From Apostichopus japonicus (taxonomy: Eukaryota > Echinodermata > Holothuroidea > Aspidochirotida > Stichopodidae): a stretch of DNA of 64,000 bases. The stretch lies in assembly GCF_037975245.1 (NCBI RefSeq), contig NC_092577.1, forward strand, positions 30,655,398 through 30,719,397. The letters run 5' to 3'. The first letter of the stretch is position 1. Each line of letters opens with the position of its first letter. Under the pieces are notes generated by a model. It was not told the origin of the DNA. It worked only from the letters and a program-made list of their open reading frames with translations, and did no database searches. Positions 1-12,500 of this stretch are shown piece by piece. The position numbers and the translations under genes were made by a program.

Positions 1-914
1 ATGATGAGTTGCTATCACAATGCTGATGATAGTGGCAGCCACAAACTGGCCAGAGCCACGCCCCACAAATTCGGGCTATTTACTTGGTGATTTAATCCTG
101 CACAGTGAACAAACCAACTTTCAGCATAAACAGGTGACCATGAGAAAACTTTGTTGGCAGTGACTAAGACCACCATCAAACCAAAGGGTATACATATATT
201 GTTTTCATGTACATACAAAAGTTTAAATCAATTGAAACAAGTACGATACGACTTGGGCAAGTCAGAGAATAATTTAGGGTAAACATTTTCAGCAGCAGTT
301 TTGAAGGCTATGAAACGTCCTCAGATTTGGCACGTTAAGCGACGTTCAAAACAAGTCCTGTAGAAAATCAACCAACGGAATCAATCATGACAACTCTTTG
401 GCCACCTCTAGTGTATTGTTCAACTACACACAAAAACAATTTTTTGTTTTTATTTTCTGTGTTACCAAATGAATTTTATCATATTATAATTCTATCTAAT
501 TCAAATTTTAGTTCTCCTGTTATTATTCAGAAGAAACTATAACACACAGTAAAGTAGAAAACTAGCATTATATGAAGGACACTATAAAATCATATCAAAA
601 ATATTGTTAAAGGGCCATAAGAAAACAAATTTCAAAATAAAGAAACAGAATCTTCAATTCAACAAAGGTTATTGAAAGATTATAGACAAGAAAGAGACAG
701 GACAGGAGAAAACTGAAACAAGAAAAATAAACAGGAAAGATCAAAAGAAAGATCAAAATAAGTGAGTGAAGAAGGCATTACTGAAAAAAGGAAAGAACAG
801 ACTAACATGAGAGTACCTTACCATTATACTAGTGAAATGTTGTTAGTGTATGTCGCAATGAAATGCCTATTCACATCTGCAGTTTTACAGGCTTTGTGCT
901 AACAAGCATCTTAC
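1..914. other. No gene recognised; flank of a candidate exon
   Basis: AT-rich sequence. A 67-codon open stretch on the minus strand (15-218) has several hydrophobic residues but no clear splice context or recognisable motif, so I do not call it. Nothing else is supported here. Confidence 0.4.
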
Positions 915-1101
915 CAGTAAGGTAGATGGGAAGTTGCAGTAGAAGAATCAAGACGGCTAAGAGAGGGGCACAGTAAATATGTTTTGACATGTACAGCTCA
1001 AACTGTTTGATGCCAAAGTATCGAACGAAGATGGAGAGAATGCTAGGGACTACACACAAGACATCCCAATTTGGTGCGAATAACTCCACTACATCATACA
1101 T
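915..1101 (-). CDS. Candidate first coding exon of an unidentified membrane protein
   Basis: An ATG at 1101 (minus strand) opens about 62 codons that end at a good donor (CTTACTG then gtaagatg, exon end at 915). The peptide begins MYDVVELFAPNWDVLCVVPS and carries one strongly hydrophobic stretch near its end (around residues 44-60, rich in L, V and I), consistent with a transmembrane segment or signal anchor. Reading through the donor the frame stays open for another 14 codons, so the splice site is only inferred. The rest of such a gene would lie left of the window. I recognise no family. It could be a chance open frame; the evidence is the donor plus an uninterrupted, compositionally protein-like frame. 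Confidence 0.3.
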
Positions 1102-3048
1102 GTATCATTTAGGAGTTGCCCAAGTCTGAACAATGTATATATGTTCCTTAAACCTAACAACATATTTGTACAAATTATCAATGTTTTTTTCTACAGTTTG
1201 AACAAATCTTAGCCTAGAAGGAACTGCCCAACAGATTTCACATTCTACATCCCTTAAAAAAAAATCCTGTTCCAGGATCTTGTGTTCATTGCAATGCTGA
1301 CAGTCACATTAAGAATGTTACTAGGCTTTGGCAAGTAATGTGGTTCTACATAAGGGCTACAACTGCTGCTTGCCTAAACTAAAGACAGGTTTGTAATGTT
1401 AACCTAATTAGCCTAACCTAACTAAGTTAGACCTAACCATAATTTGTGTAAGCCTAAGTTAGTGTTAGGTCTAACCAGACAATTTAAATTAGGCCTAACG
1501 TTAGGGCTAGGAGAATAACTAGTCTGTTTGCGATCGGCTTGATAGAACTTCGTTTACATTTTAATTGATCAGACGCTGTGTTTTTATCCAACTTAATTAA
1601 TAGGTTAGATCTTCTACGAATTTAGCCAAGGTTCATCAATTGGCTAGGCCTCAACAGTATTCAGCAAGAACATGTGGTTGCCTCGCCTTATATTTGTACT
1701 TAAGTTGTAGTTCGCATTAGTCCATTGGGTGGTCGCATGCCCACCTAGGCTACTAAACTTCAATGTAAACGCCCAAAACAAGTGAAATCTTTGTTAACGA
1801 CAAATTAAAATACCTAAAGTTAACCGAAAATTACGAACCGTATTGAACCTGTACATGAGGGTGCGAATATGGGGGAAATCCACGGTTAAAACTGGATAAA
1901 ACCGTCGACCAACGTGTAATCTCCTTCTGGTGTACATGTCACGAAAAAGAATGAAAGGAATATGTACCGTACTACTGCTATTGCTAGTGAAGCATGCAGT
2001 ACTACTATTGTATGGCATAGTACGGAGCTCGAGAGTGGCAAGTCTATACACTGTATATATTCGTATACATATGTACCAAGGTAACAATGAGGAAACCACA
2101 ATGACACAAGGCGACTAGATACGAAATGGAAGCCAAAACTTGACGGTGACAAATTTTCTTAAAAGTTGTTCAGATTAACCTCTATTATGAGGAATAAATC
2201 TTTCCTTAAAACCGAAGACACTGTTCATCATATTAAACAAATGTATCAAAGAATTTCATTTTAAAGGAAAGATCCAATGAGACTTCTAAAATAAGTTTCC
2301 AAGTAATTAATTCCTACATTGTGGTACCTAGATGCCTTCTGCATTCTGTTCTAAACATTCTAATTTTTGCTTTCTAAACCCTTTTGGTAACCATACTTTC
2401 CCAAGAAATAAGGAGCAATGTTAAATTCCACACATCCTTTTCATCTATCATCAGGATTTATTCATCCATAACCAATCTGATGTTTATTATGACAACAAAC
2501 CATTTCTAATGTGTAGGAAAGTGTATGGTACGCATCTAGTACATTTATTCTATTTGACAATGGACATGCGCATAAATCTTATGCAAATCTTCCTTTGTAA
2601 ATACTTGCAAATTCCAAACATTCCTCATAAACTTTCGGTTCTCTCATTTTCCGGGGTTTTATTTAGCAATTTGAGTTTTGAAGACGATATCCACTTCAAC
2701 AGATGTAAAACGCGACATATTTTGAAACGGTCTCTGTGGGATTTTCAATAACAAAACTGGCGCTTTATAAAAGCTTTGGCGACTTTCATTTCTCTTGGCT
2801 AACGGTTACATGATTGCGCAATAACAATAACCTGACTGAGGGAGTCTAACAGCTAACAGTGTACAGATAGTATATACTTTTACAGTCGGGGCTATCTGTA
2901 TCATGATGGTACGAACTTCACTTGACCTTAAAAGTTAGAACGGCATGATCACATTGTAACAGTCTCGATGTAACGGAACTTTGGTTAAAAAGACGCCCAT
3001 TTTTTCCGTGCATAAAATATATCTTGGGTGACTTTCCTTTAAAAAGTA
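1102..3048. other. Non-coding; cluster of TAGGCCTAA-like motifs
   Basis: Between about 1390 and 1510 there are many short variants of 'taggcctaac/gttaggccta' on both strands, a simple degenerate repeat. Open frames at 1794-2152 overlap on both strands and show no domain. No gene is supported. Confidence 0.4.
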
Positions 3049-3727
3049 CCGTGCGTATGGAAAGCCGTTTTAACATTTAATAAGGAATTTCAGATATCTC
3101 GAAATAATTTCAGATATCTCAAATTAAATTACAGATATCTCCAATTTATTCAAGATATCTACAAATAATTGCAGATATCTTAAAATCAATTTCAGATATC
3201 TCGAAATACAAGGGAATTTCAGATATCTGAAATTGAATTCGAGATATCTCGAATTCAATTACAGATATCTGAAAATACCTGATTAAATGTTAAAATGGCC
3301 TTCCATACGTGCCATTTTAACATTTAATCGGGAATTTCTGCATTTACATTACAGATATCTTAATTGAATTCAATTTCAGATATCTCGAATTCAATTTCAG
3401 ATATCTCGAATTCAATTTCAGATATCTGAAATAGAATTTCAGATATCTCGAATTCAATTTCGGATATCTCGAATTCAATTTCAGATATCTCAAATTCAAA
3501 TTCAGATATCTGAATTAGAATTTCAGATATCTCGAAATCTATTTTAGATATCTCGAATTCAATTTCAGATATCTGAAATAAAATTTCAGATATCTCGAAT
3601 TAAATTTAAGATATCTCGAATTTAATTTTAGATATCTGAAATAGAATTTTAGATATCTAAAATAAGAAACAATTTAAGATATCTGAAATTCCCGATTAAA
3701 TGTTAAAATGGCTTTCCATACGTGCGG
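3049..3727. mobile_element. AGATATCT-array element, copy A, with terminal inverted repeats
   Basis: The ends are inverted copies of one sequence: 3051-3086 reads GTGCGTATGGAAAGCC then TTTTAACATTTAAT, and 3691-3726 reads the reverse complement (ATTAAATGTTAAAATGG then CTTTCCATACGTGC). Between them lies an array of roughly 20 bp units, each centred on the 8 bp palindrome AGATATCT and many also carrying GAATTC, the half-sites reading TTTCAGATATCTCGAATTC. In the middle (3279-3332) two terminal sequences meet head to head, so this copy looks like two elements joined or one with a duplicated end. No protein is encoded. A second copy lies at 52549-53316, which shows this is a mobile family rather than a local satellite. 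The mechanism of movement is unknown. Confidence 0.7.
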
Positions 3728-4567
3728 GTCTCGTCTATTAATGAGAAACTATACATGATTAATTTCCTCGGAACGTGGACAGCTTAATTCCTGGATATGC
3801 AATCGTGGATCCCAATGGTGGAGTTGGGACCGTTTTCACCCCACACACAAAAATATTGTACCTTTGTACCTATGTATGCATGAGGTCTTAAAAGAAAGTA
3901 TTGGGAAGGCGCTTGATAATCCTTATTTTTCGCAAATCTATGGGAGGAGTTGGGGACTGGTGGTCCAGCCGGCGATGGCAATATTGAGAGAATTGAACTG
4001 CCGCTCAAATTTGTATGCACGTATCGCAACCTGCACGGTATGACATCACTGTTACATCAATTTTCTTACAGCCACCGTATATTGATATTGTATGGCGAAG
4101 CTCAGATGATGATTGACCACATGTCGGTCAGTAGGGGGGCACAGGGGGGGGGGGAACGCTCCACTCAAAGTTTAAAGAAACAAATTTAAAGTGCTTAAAT
4201 TTTTATGACCCAAGTTTGTTAATGAAATTACCCTCTTCATTCTGTAATTATAAGTGCCGTTTTGATGGAACATTAACAAATGGTATTAAAGTAGCTGTTT
4301 TCCTCTTCGTGATAAACATTCCAATAGGTTGGAATTGATCATGTGTGTCGTCAAACCAAGTAATGTATTTTGTTGCCCTTAGAAGCTTAAATTGTACCCC
4401 TTCATCCTTCCCCTGCCTCCTATAGTTGATACCTCTTCCACCGTCACTGGAACGGCCATCGTTTTATTCTCACCTCCGACGGATCGGCTCTCAAAACTTA
4501 ATAAATAAGTAATAAGTAAATAAGTAATAAATAAGTTAGTGCCACTTAGTGAACGTATAATAAAAAG
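3728..4567. other. Non-coding; poly-G tract
   Basis: Open frames on both strands (3784-4189) overlap and lack motifs. A G-run occurs at about 4135-4154. No gene supported. Confidence 0.35.
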
Positions 4568-6257
4568 CAGTGGCGTGCACAAAGTGGCAGGATGGGGGGG
4601 GGGGGGGGACTGGACCTACCTCCGATCGTCAGTCAGGGGAAATGATACAATCGGGGATTTGTGCATTCAGCCGGGAAGAATTGGGCTCCCCCTACAATTT
4701 GCAACCTCACACAAAGTGTTTATTAGAAATACCTTTATGTAGTGTCAGGGGCAGGGGGTAGCCAGGTTTTTGGTGTGGGTGGGGGAGTAAAATTTCTGTC
4801 CCCATTTTCAGGCACATATCGGTAGATCACCGTCCTGGGGGAGGGGTTTAAGGGGAGGGTGTCCCCCTCGTCATTTGATTTTTTTGGGGGCAAAATGGTG
4901 CTATCATTTCCATTCTTTTTAAACTACAGTCGTGTACTAAAAAAAAATTGTTTGGGTACAAAAACTTTACCAATTTGTGGGAAAATAAAACAAAAAATAA
5001 TGTGCTCGCCTGCGCGCTCGAAAACCATCCAGTTATATCACACATTGAAAAAATATTAATTTGAATACACATATATGGACACTCAGAGACACACTGCAAA
5101 CTCGCGAGTTACGCCCATATATTTGAGGTGAACGCTCATTATTATATATTTCGTGGTTGCCCCCCCCCCCCCCCGCAAGTTGCGCACACATATTCTTGAG
5201 GTGAAAACTGCGACAATTAAGGGAAGCTTTCAATACTGGGAGATTGCCACAGACCTGACAATACCACCCTCCAGGGAGGAGAACTGAAGCTAAGAAAAAA
5301 GAATACCTTTGCTAAGGCTGGGCAATAGTTTGTATAAAGGGGTCGAGGAGAAGGGATTTTTGCATTCAGCCGGGAAGAATTGGACAACTACTATGGGTGT
5401 CATCCCCTCCCCCATATTGCAACTTCACACAAAGTATTTATTAGCAATACCTTGCTTGCGTTTGGGGCTACTTCTACAGACCAAATTTATAGTATAAATG
5501 TGCCATAGATGATATGTACCAAGTCTAATTTTCCCTGGGGCAAGATCCCCAACTCCCCGCTCCATAGGAGATGGCTTAAATGAACACAGGACAGCCCCCC
5601 CCCCCCCACCCACTAAAATATAACTCCTTCAGTCGTCTCTGGTCCACTCCCATAAACAGGTTGACGCCCAGTCCTTATTATTTTAGTATTCATTGTTTAT
5701 TAGCACAACGTTCCGTTTAGATCGAGCTGCTTATGCAAACCTTACTTATGGTCTAAAAATATGCCTCAGAATGAATGAAACATTCGACTTCTAAAATCAT
5801 TTTATGGGGGGGGGGGAAGACCCCACAGCAGCCTCCCCCTCCCCCTCCCCTCCATGCATGGGCTGAGTTGGCTTCAAAGACACCACGGCAGCACCACTCC
5901 TTTACAAAATACTTCATTTGCATTAGGCCCTTACATAAATATTCAGGTCTCTACCAAAATTCAGTAGGGAAAATTTTGGAGTTTGCTGTTATTTATTATC
6001 ACTACCTTGCGTTTAGAGATACATTTGTAGACCTAAATTATAATTTAAATACGCCTCAGAATGTTTCGGGGAGAACTTCTAACCCCTTTACAGGAACATA
6101 GACTGCAATGCTCCTCTTGTAGTACCCCTCCTTCGTAAAATCCTGCATACGCCTTTGGCCATTTCACAGAAGTTCAGACCCAGTCGGGGAAATGTGCGAT
6201 CCCTCCTCCTCCCCCTCATCGCCCCCTTCCCCACCTGATATCCTGTGCACGTCACTG
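4568..6257. mobile_element. Repeat cluster bounded by inverted CAGTGRCGTGCACA ends
   Basis: CAGTGGCGTGCACA at 4568 and its inverted, one-mismatch counterpart (TGTGCACGTCACTG) ending at 6257 bound a segment holding long G or C runs (about 4593, 5161, 5587, 5805) and at least three or four diverged copies of one repeat. The shared pieces are CATTCAGCCGGGAAGAATTG (4664 and 5358), 'CACAAAGTRTTTATTAGNAATACCTT' (4710 and 5428) and 'AAATAYGCCTCAGAATG' (5757 and 6047). Such ends and G-rich subterminal tracts are common in non-autonomous DNA elements, but no clear target duplication was found, so this could instead be several adjacent insertions. No coding capacity is visible. Confidence 0.4.
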
Positions 6258-7053
6258 ATAAATACCATCCTAGACTGCTGCTTCGGATTAAACTTAACTC
6301 ATGTAAAGAAGCATTTTTCTCAGCAGAGTGGTCCCAGACACAGCCCATGGAAAACCAAAACACATGGTTTTGCGTTATTTACCTTGAAGGTTAGAAAATC
6401 AACACCGACTCGTTTTTGCACACTGCACGCAAAGTTTAATCACGGGCTAGGCCAGCTAGCTAGCTACTGTACTGTTGTTAGTGTCTAAACGAGGAAAGTG
6501 CGACTCCTCAATTTAGCAACTGATGTGCATCAGTTTCAACTGATCGAACTCATGTTTGCTCCGTAGTGTTGCAAGATCTAGTACGGATCCACAGAGGTAA
6601 TTCATTACGCATTTTTCCATGCATTGGGCGCTATTTGCTCAAATAATTAGTAGTAACTTCGATCACAAGTTATTAAGGTAAAGTTAGCCTAACGTACAAA
6701 CGGTAACGATTCCATTACCTCGAGGTTGGCCTATCCATTTTTGCACCCAGTTGAGTTGTCTGTCTGTCGTCTGTCCTCTGTTACTCATGTCACATGTGTT
6801 TGTTTTGGTACAGAGTCGGCCCACATACGAAATACTATCACTACCGCAGAGTTACATCAACGATCTAACTTAAGCCAAGTGAGAATTAAGAAACCTAGGA
6901 CCTGTCATTTTTGTTCTAATGCTGCAAAATGTTTTCACACAATGCCTATTAATCAATAATAATGTTCAAGGTAACGTGTTGCCAGGGTGTAAAGTTACTG
7001 TCCGAACAAGGCCTGTACAGTATAGTTAGGCCGAACTAATGACTATTGTTTAA
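6258..7053. other. Non-coding
   Basis: The 77-codon open frame at 6726-6959 shows no recognisable motif. No RNA gene or clear repeat seen. Confidence 0.35.
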
Positions 7054-8682
7054 AGACCAAATATGGAGGCAATTTTTGTTGTTGAGATTTTCCATTAATT
7101 TAGGAGTTTACATACCCATAATCAACATGTGTAAAAAATAATCTTCGAAAACCTACTATAACCCATCAAAAACGACCACGAAAATGGACATTTTGGGTAG
7201 TCACGTGACATGAACCTCTGGAATGTCTGAAAACAGAGATTGACCCAAAGGAGCCTCTGGTCACCGTGTGACGTCAAAGTTTGTATACCGCGAAAATCAA
7301 ACGCTGATATAGGCACTGTTTGTACACAGATAGCGAACAATTGTACTGTTTTTGACTTCCAATTTCGAGCGTTTGAAAAGCTGTTAGCTTAAAACAAGAA
7401 CACATGAAGGTTAACAACAAGTTTTAAGACAATTATAAGCAGAAATTTTAGTTAAATTGCTTATTTTATTAGCAAAATTTCCACTCAAATGGAGGCATCT
7501 TTTACATAGCGTAGCGTCAATAGGTCCGTACGGTACAATATACTTACATAGTACTTACTCGTTTTAATATCCAAAAGTATACAAACACAGAAAAAGTATC
7601 CTGTCAATAAACAAATTTAGCAGTGAATATCCTAATCCACGATTCTTGTTCAATCCTGGGCGAAAAACTACCGTGAGTCTGTGTAATTCCATAGAGTTAG
7701 GTCTAGTTGAAACAGGCCTTGACCAGTACTAACATCCCACAATCACAAGACAGTCACTAACGAAATAAAACGTCCGATCGCTACATACTACCGTTTTTAT
7801 TCAACTCCTTGGACCATGCAGATGTCGGAATAAACAGAACGGACAATATTACACATGTATCACGAACTCACGATACTGGAATACAACAAATGAAATAGAT
7901 AAATCCTAACATGGCTATTTACACATGCTGTGAGCCAACGCCGGCGAGAGTTGTAATAAACTACCGTACATGTACTAACAACGCTATACCCTTGGCACGG
8001 TATATATATATATACGGTCATCTCTTACAGTAAATATATTACTGTCAATTGCGTGATATAATGTTACATGTAAGGACGTCCAGGGCGTGTTTACGGTCAA
8101 TTTCACATTAGCTATGTCCGACCATGGTCCGACACAGCTATCGACAGTATATAATTTTCACAGAATGAGACATTTGCAGCATACACAGAAGCAGGGTCAT
8201 GCATGTGGACTCATGGGCATGAGATACTCCGGGTGCTGAAAAATCTTTCCGCGTGGATCTCAAAAATTTGATCCAAAGTCTGCCGCGTTTTACGTCGGTT
8301 CTTTTACTCGAAAATCTAAAAAAGCTGATGCTTTTGTTGGATGAGGTATAGCTGCAACCTCCAACAACACAGAATTGTGACATTTTGAGGAAAAAGGAGT
8401 AATATCGTTGATGTTTTTGGCAGCTCAAGTATACGACTTTACACACTAAAAGTATAGTTGTGAGTGAGGTATACAAACGTTGACGTCACATGGTCACCTG
8501 ATGTCTTAGGAATGTTTCAGGAATGTCTGAAATAGAAGCTGACTTTTCGTCCCATTTTTCACTTATTTAACGTCCGAAATTGGTAAAGTTAATTACAGCA
8601 ATGTAATTGGAGTCAGTTAAGGATTACATACATGAAAAATGGTGGGATTTTATGTTCATCGAAAAGTCTCCATAGTTGGTCT
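7054..8682 (-). mobile_element. Kolobok-like DNA transposon remnant (TTAA target site, THAP remnant)
   Basis: The ends are inverted: AGACCAAATATGGAGGC at 7054 and, read on the minus strand, AGACCAACTATGGAGAC ending at 8682. TTAA directly flanks both sides (7050-7053 and 8683-8686). Inverted similarity recurs further in: 7258-7290 (GGTCACCGTGTGACGTCAAA..., ending TTTGTATACC) against 8467-8500. An internal minus-strand frame encodes a THAP-like zinc finger. TTAA duplication plus a THAP-bearing protein is the signature of Kolobok elements (established knowledge); piggyBac also uses TTAA but lacks THAP. The body (1629 bp) is too short and broken for a full transposase, so it is non-autonomous or decayed. 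Confidence 0.65.
8138..8383 (-). pseudogene. THAP zinc-finger fragment inside the Kolobok-like element
   Basis: From the ATG at 8383 the frame reads MSQFCVVGGCSYTSSNKSIS, then a phenylalanine-rich FFRF motif and a conserved Trp (GRLWIKFLR). THAP domains start with C-x(2-4)-C, followed by an aromatic core and Trp, and end with C-x2-H about 40-50 residues later. Here the first Cys pair (C5, C10) and the Trp are present, but the C-x2-H half is missing before the stop: the frame passes through SAPGVSHAHESTC without the right spacing. Either an intron follows or the domain is broken. In Kolobok and P elements THAP binds the transposon ends. The frame continues upstream to 8476 without other features. 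Confidence 0.5.
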
Positions 8683-9523
8683 TTAATGTTAGTGTGCATT
8701 AGTTGTAATAGTAATTAGACCTTTCGAATATTACCCAGGTTTAACTGAGGCCACATTATCTAAGCTAGGCTTTTGACTTGTATACAATTCATTGGTAAGG
8801 TCAGCTTGCAATGATTTGAATAATATAAACAGGCTTATGCCCATATGTAATCAGTGATAGGCCCTACATTTTTTGGGCTCCAACTTTCCTACAGAGCTAT
8901 TAATATTAAAACTTTGAACTTCTTCAGTCATAGTGCCCATTTGGTGAACTAAGAATGAGCACTGCCAAAAGCCTAGTGTTTGAGATTTTAGTGGTTGGCT
9001 GAAATTGCAGTCTATTTTATAATGGTGTCCTAAAAAATTTCAAGTTTGCTATTAGTAATTTTTTTTAGACTGTATATGCATAGTTTTGTTATTTCTTTCT
9101 TTAATCAAGTGCTAGGAAATTGTTGAAGTTAAAAAAAATCCTTTTTCTTGATCGAACCCTCCCTTACCCTCCCCCTCCATCCTCCCCACACATGCAATCA
9201 CCTTTGTTACCACAACTTGTCAGAACATATTCATAAACTAACATAATCCTTTTGTTTACTATTCAAACTGTACAAAAAACTTTTCATTCCGAGGTGTGAT
9301 TGCTTGAAATCTCAAAAATAACAAATTCTTATTGCAGAACTAACAGTATTTCTATTTTTGAGATTCCTTACAGAAAAACATAATAATAATAATAATAATT
9401 AAAAATAGACGCCAGTGAGCAAGTTTGGCAGAAATGCTCCTTCTTATACATGAAAAAAGTCACCCTGTAATGGTCATTTTTTTATCCAATTTTTGTTGAT
9501 AATTCAACCCTTGTTCTCTTTTT
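8683..9523. promoter_or_regulatory. Upstream flank of the DIDO1/PHF3-like gene
   Basis: Non-coding AT-rich sequence with an AAT microsatellite near 9381-9399. A pyrimidine-rich stretch just before the first ATG (about 9507-9523) could be a 3' splice site for a 5' UTR intron, so the true promoter may lie further upstream. No TATA box or other core element could be assigned. Confidence 0.3.
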
Positions 9524-12500
9524 ATGTCGAAGATGGAAGATGACAAAGCTGGACCGTCCAACCCTGTAATCAGTCAGTCTGCCAATGTGGTGGTACAAAG
9601 ATTGGACTCTGAATTCCCAACGTGGAATCTGACGGCATCTGTAGGAGATAGAGAAGCAGGTTCAGAAATAGAGGTTTGTCTTAAATTGCAAAAATCAATA
9701 AAGAATGAAGCCAAAAAAGGGATAGTTTTGGTTATATAATAGGTTATATTATAATTATTAAATTATTAATATTATTAATTATTAAAAAATGGTTATATGC
9801 CAGGAGTATTTTTTATTTTTTTTCTGGTGTTGGAATTTGGGGGGGGGGGGGATGGAGAGGGTTGGATAGTTGGCAGGGAAGAAATAAAGAAGTTTGTGGA
9901 TTCCTATTTCTGCAGACACTGTAAACCAAACAGACAACTTGCTTGCATTTTTGGTACAAATTTTTTGTCATTTGACATATGAAATTAAAGCATGATGGCA
10001 TTCACATAAACATGGATATGGTTTTTTTGAAAGAGATTTAGTTACAATGGTTGGATTATTTCTGATAAGACAAGTTGGTTTACCACTTTATCCAAGTATA
10101 AGAACTGTGTCCCAGAGAGAGTAAATGCAAAAGTAGAGCCTCCAGGGGATCATGGTCCACATATGATTGACCATCACAGTGAAACGTCAAACCGTGAAAA
10201 TATTGTTTGCTACAGTATATATGTTGCCTCTAAAGTTCTCATATAATATTTGATCATGAGGAATCATCAAATTTTTTCCTTTTTGGGGATGGGGGGCGGG
10301 GAGGGGAGGGGGTGTTGATGATAATCAGTGTTATTATGTTTGATTTTAAAAGTATCATCCGTTGCGCTTTTCTTATGTATTTCTGTATGCAAAACACCTG
10401 TCAGAGACATGAGTGGAAAGAGTAACAATTTTTTCTCCCCATTCCAATCCAATTAACTGTTTATCTTCACTTGTCTCTTGAAATAGTAAAGTTGTTTTCC
10501 AACACCGTTGTAGCCCCCTTACCTTCTCTAGCTTTTACTCGTTCCATCATAGACCCTTATTACTAATTTAACTCAATAGAATAGAACCTTTGTGCAAGAA
10601 TCAACATTACATGAATCAACATTACAAGAATCAAGTATTATAACATGGTCACCAAAGTAACTGCATTCTTAACCATGGTTTTCTGTAGGATTGTGGTCAT
10701 GATAATGGTCGCAATAGATGCATTTTTTTCTCCAAAGATGTGGATACTTATAAATTTAAATAGTTTCAAGAACAGAAATAAAAAACAAAAATGACTTTTA
10801 AATTCAGAACAGTGCAACTTTTAATCTTTACTATGGTTTTTATAAAAAGTAAAAACTCTCTAGTTTTTGTTGCCAGATCAAACACACTTGCCTTGAGAGA
10901 ATGAGATTATGAATATTCATGTCCCAAATTGATGACGATGCAGATCTGTTGAGAATTTTCAAAAGCTGCCTGAATGCTTTCATGCATTGTTTCAGTCTTG
11001 GTCTGTATAGAATAGAAGTAGCTGTTGACAATGAAATCGTGTAAAAACACTGAGAGAGAGAGAAAGTATGTAATAAGAGTGTAGAGTGTGATTTCAGGAC
11101 TGTTAATAAGTATCTGGATAGCTCTTATATGTTATATGCAGTACAGTTAGTAGGAATACATCTCAGTCTAAAAGTAAAAAGAGGAGAGTTTTGGGTTACA
11201 CATCCTGATTCCTGAAGTGTAGCTTGTCCTTGTGTACACATGTATAAGTTTGTTATTGTTTCTGATAATTTCATACAATTTTTTCAGAGTCTTGTAAACT
11301 AGAAAAGGAAACAATGTTGGGTAAAGGCATTTGGTAAATTGGCTCTTTTCTATTAGTATTCTCTTCATACACACTTTCATGTTTGAACTATTTAGTATCA
11401 TGTGGGGGGGGGGGATGGGGTACGTTAGCTGCCCGAGAAACACCAAGAAAGAATGGATGTGACTTGAATGGAATGTGTGTATGTACTCAATGTGAGGATT
11501 TTTCATGCTATGCATGTACTGTGATCAGGCGACTCAAATCAGGAGTCACACCCTACCCTTAACCCCCTCCCCCATACCCCGTCTGTGAATTGAACATCCA
11601 CCCGCAAATGGGGCACTCAATTCTTATTTCTAGCTATGGTGACTTTCTCTAAGATCATCATATCTGTTACAGGGTTTGTCAGAAGTGAAAACAAAACAAA
11701 ACAAAAACATGTTTTTTCAGTGAGACAGCTGTAGAGTGTTGCTTCAGAGTAAAAATTGTCATTTTAATAATTTAAAGGGAAACTGTTGTTGAGCCCTTAA
11801 AGCATTGCCCAAAATTCAGTTATATATATCAACAATCATGAGGATACCATTAACAATTAAAACTCCGTATCTAGGGAATCACAAGTTTATTTGATGCATT
11901 CCCACCCACGCACTGCAGATTCGAAGGTAGTACCGCTGCACACAAAACAATGCTCATGGACGGTATATGCTGAAACTACTAAACTATAACAGATTTTCAA
12001 ATTATTACAACGGTTAAAGGCGTTTTGTCCAGAAATCTAAAAAATAATATCTTCAGTCATCATGAAGCCATCTTGCAGACCAAATGATTTTGAGTTATGT
12101 ATACAGACAAGATATAGCCTTGGCCTATATAGTGTATCATTCAATGTCCATCACAACAGTAGTACCGGTAACAATATAACTTAGTAATAGTAACACTGCT
12201 CGACATACTGTGACTGTGAGCATCACTTTGTTGATAATTAAAGTAACTTTCATTCGAGCAATTCAACATGAGTTAGGCACACACTAACCCAGGCGACTAT
12301 TGCATAGAACATTCAAGTAAGGTGTGAAAAACACAATTGTAATTTTCAGAAGAAAGTGATTGAGCCATAGACCAGACTGCAGAGGAAAACAATGGACATT
12401 CACTGTGCGTCTGTGTTGACAGTCAGCTTGCAAAATACCGATTTACGTTTAAACAACATTTAGCGTACGTATGCATCTATCCAAAATTGGATAAATAGTT

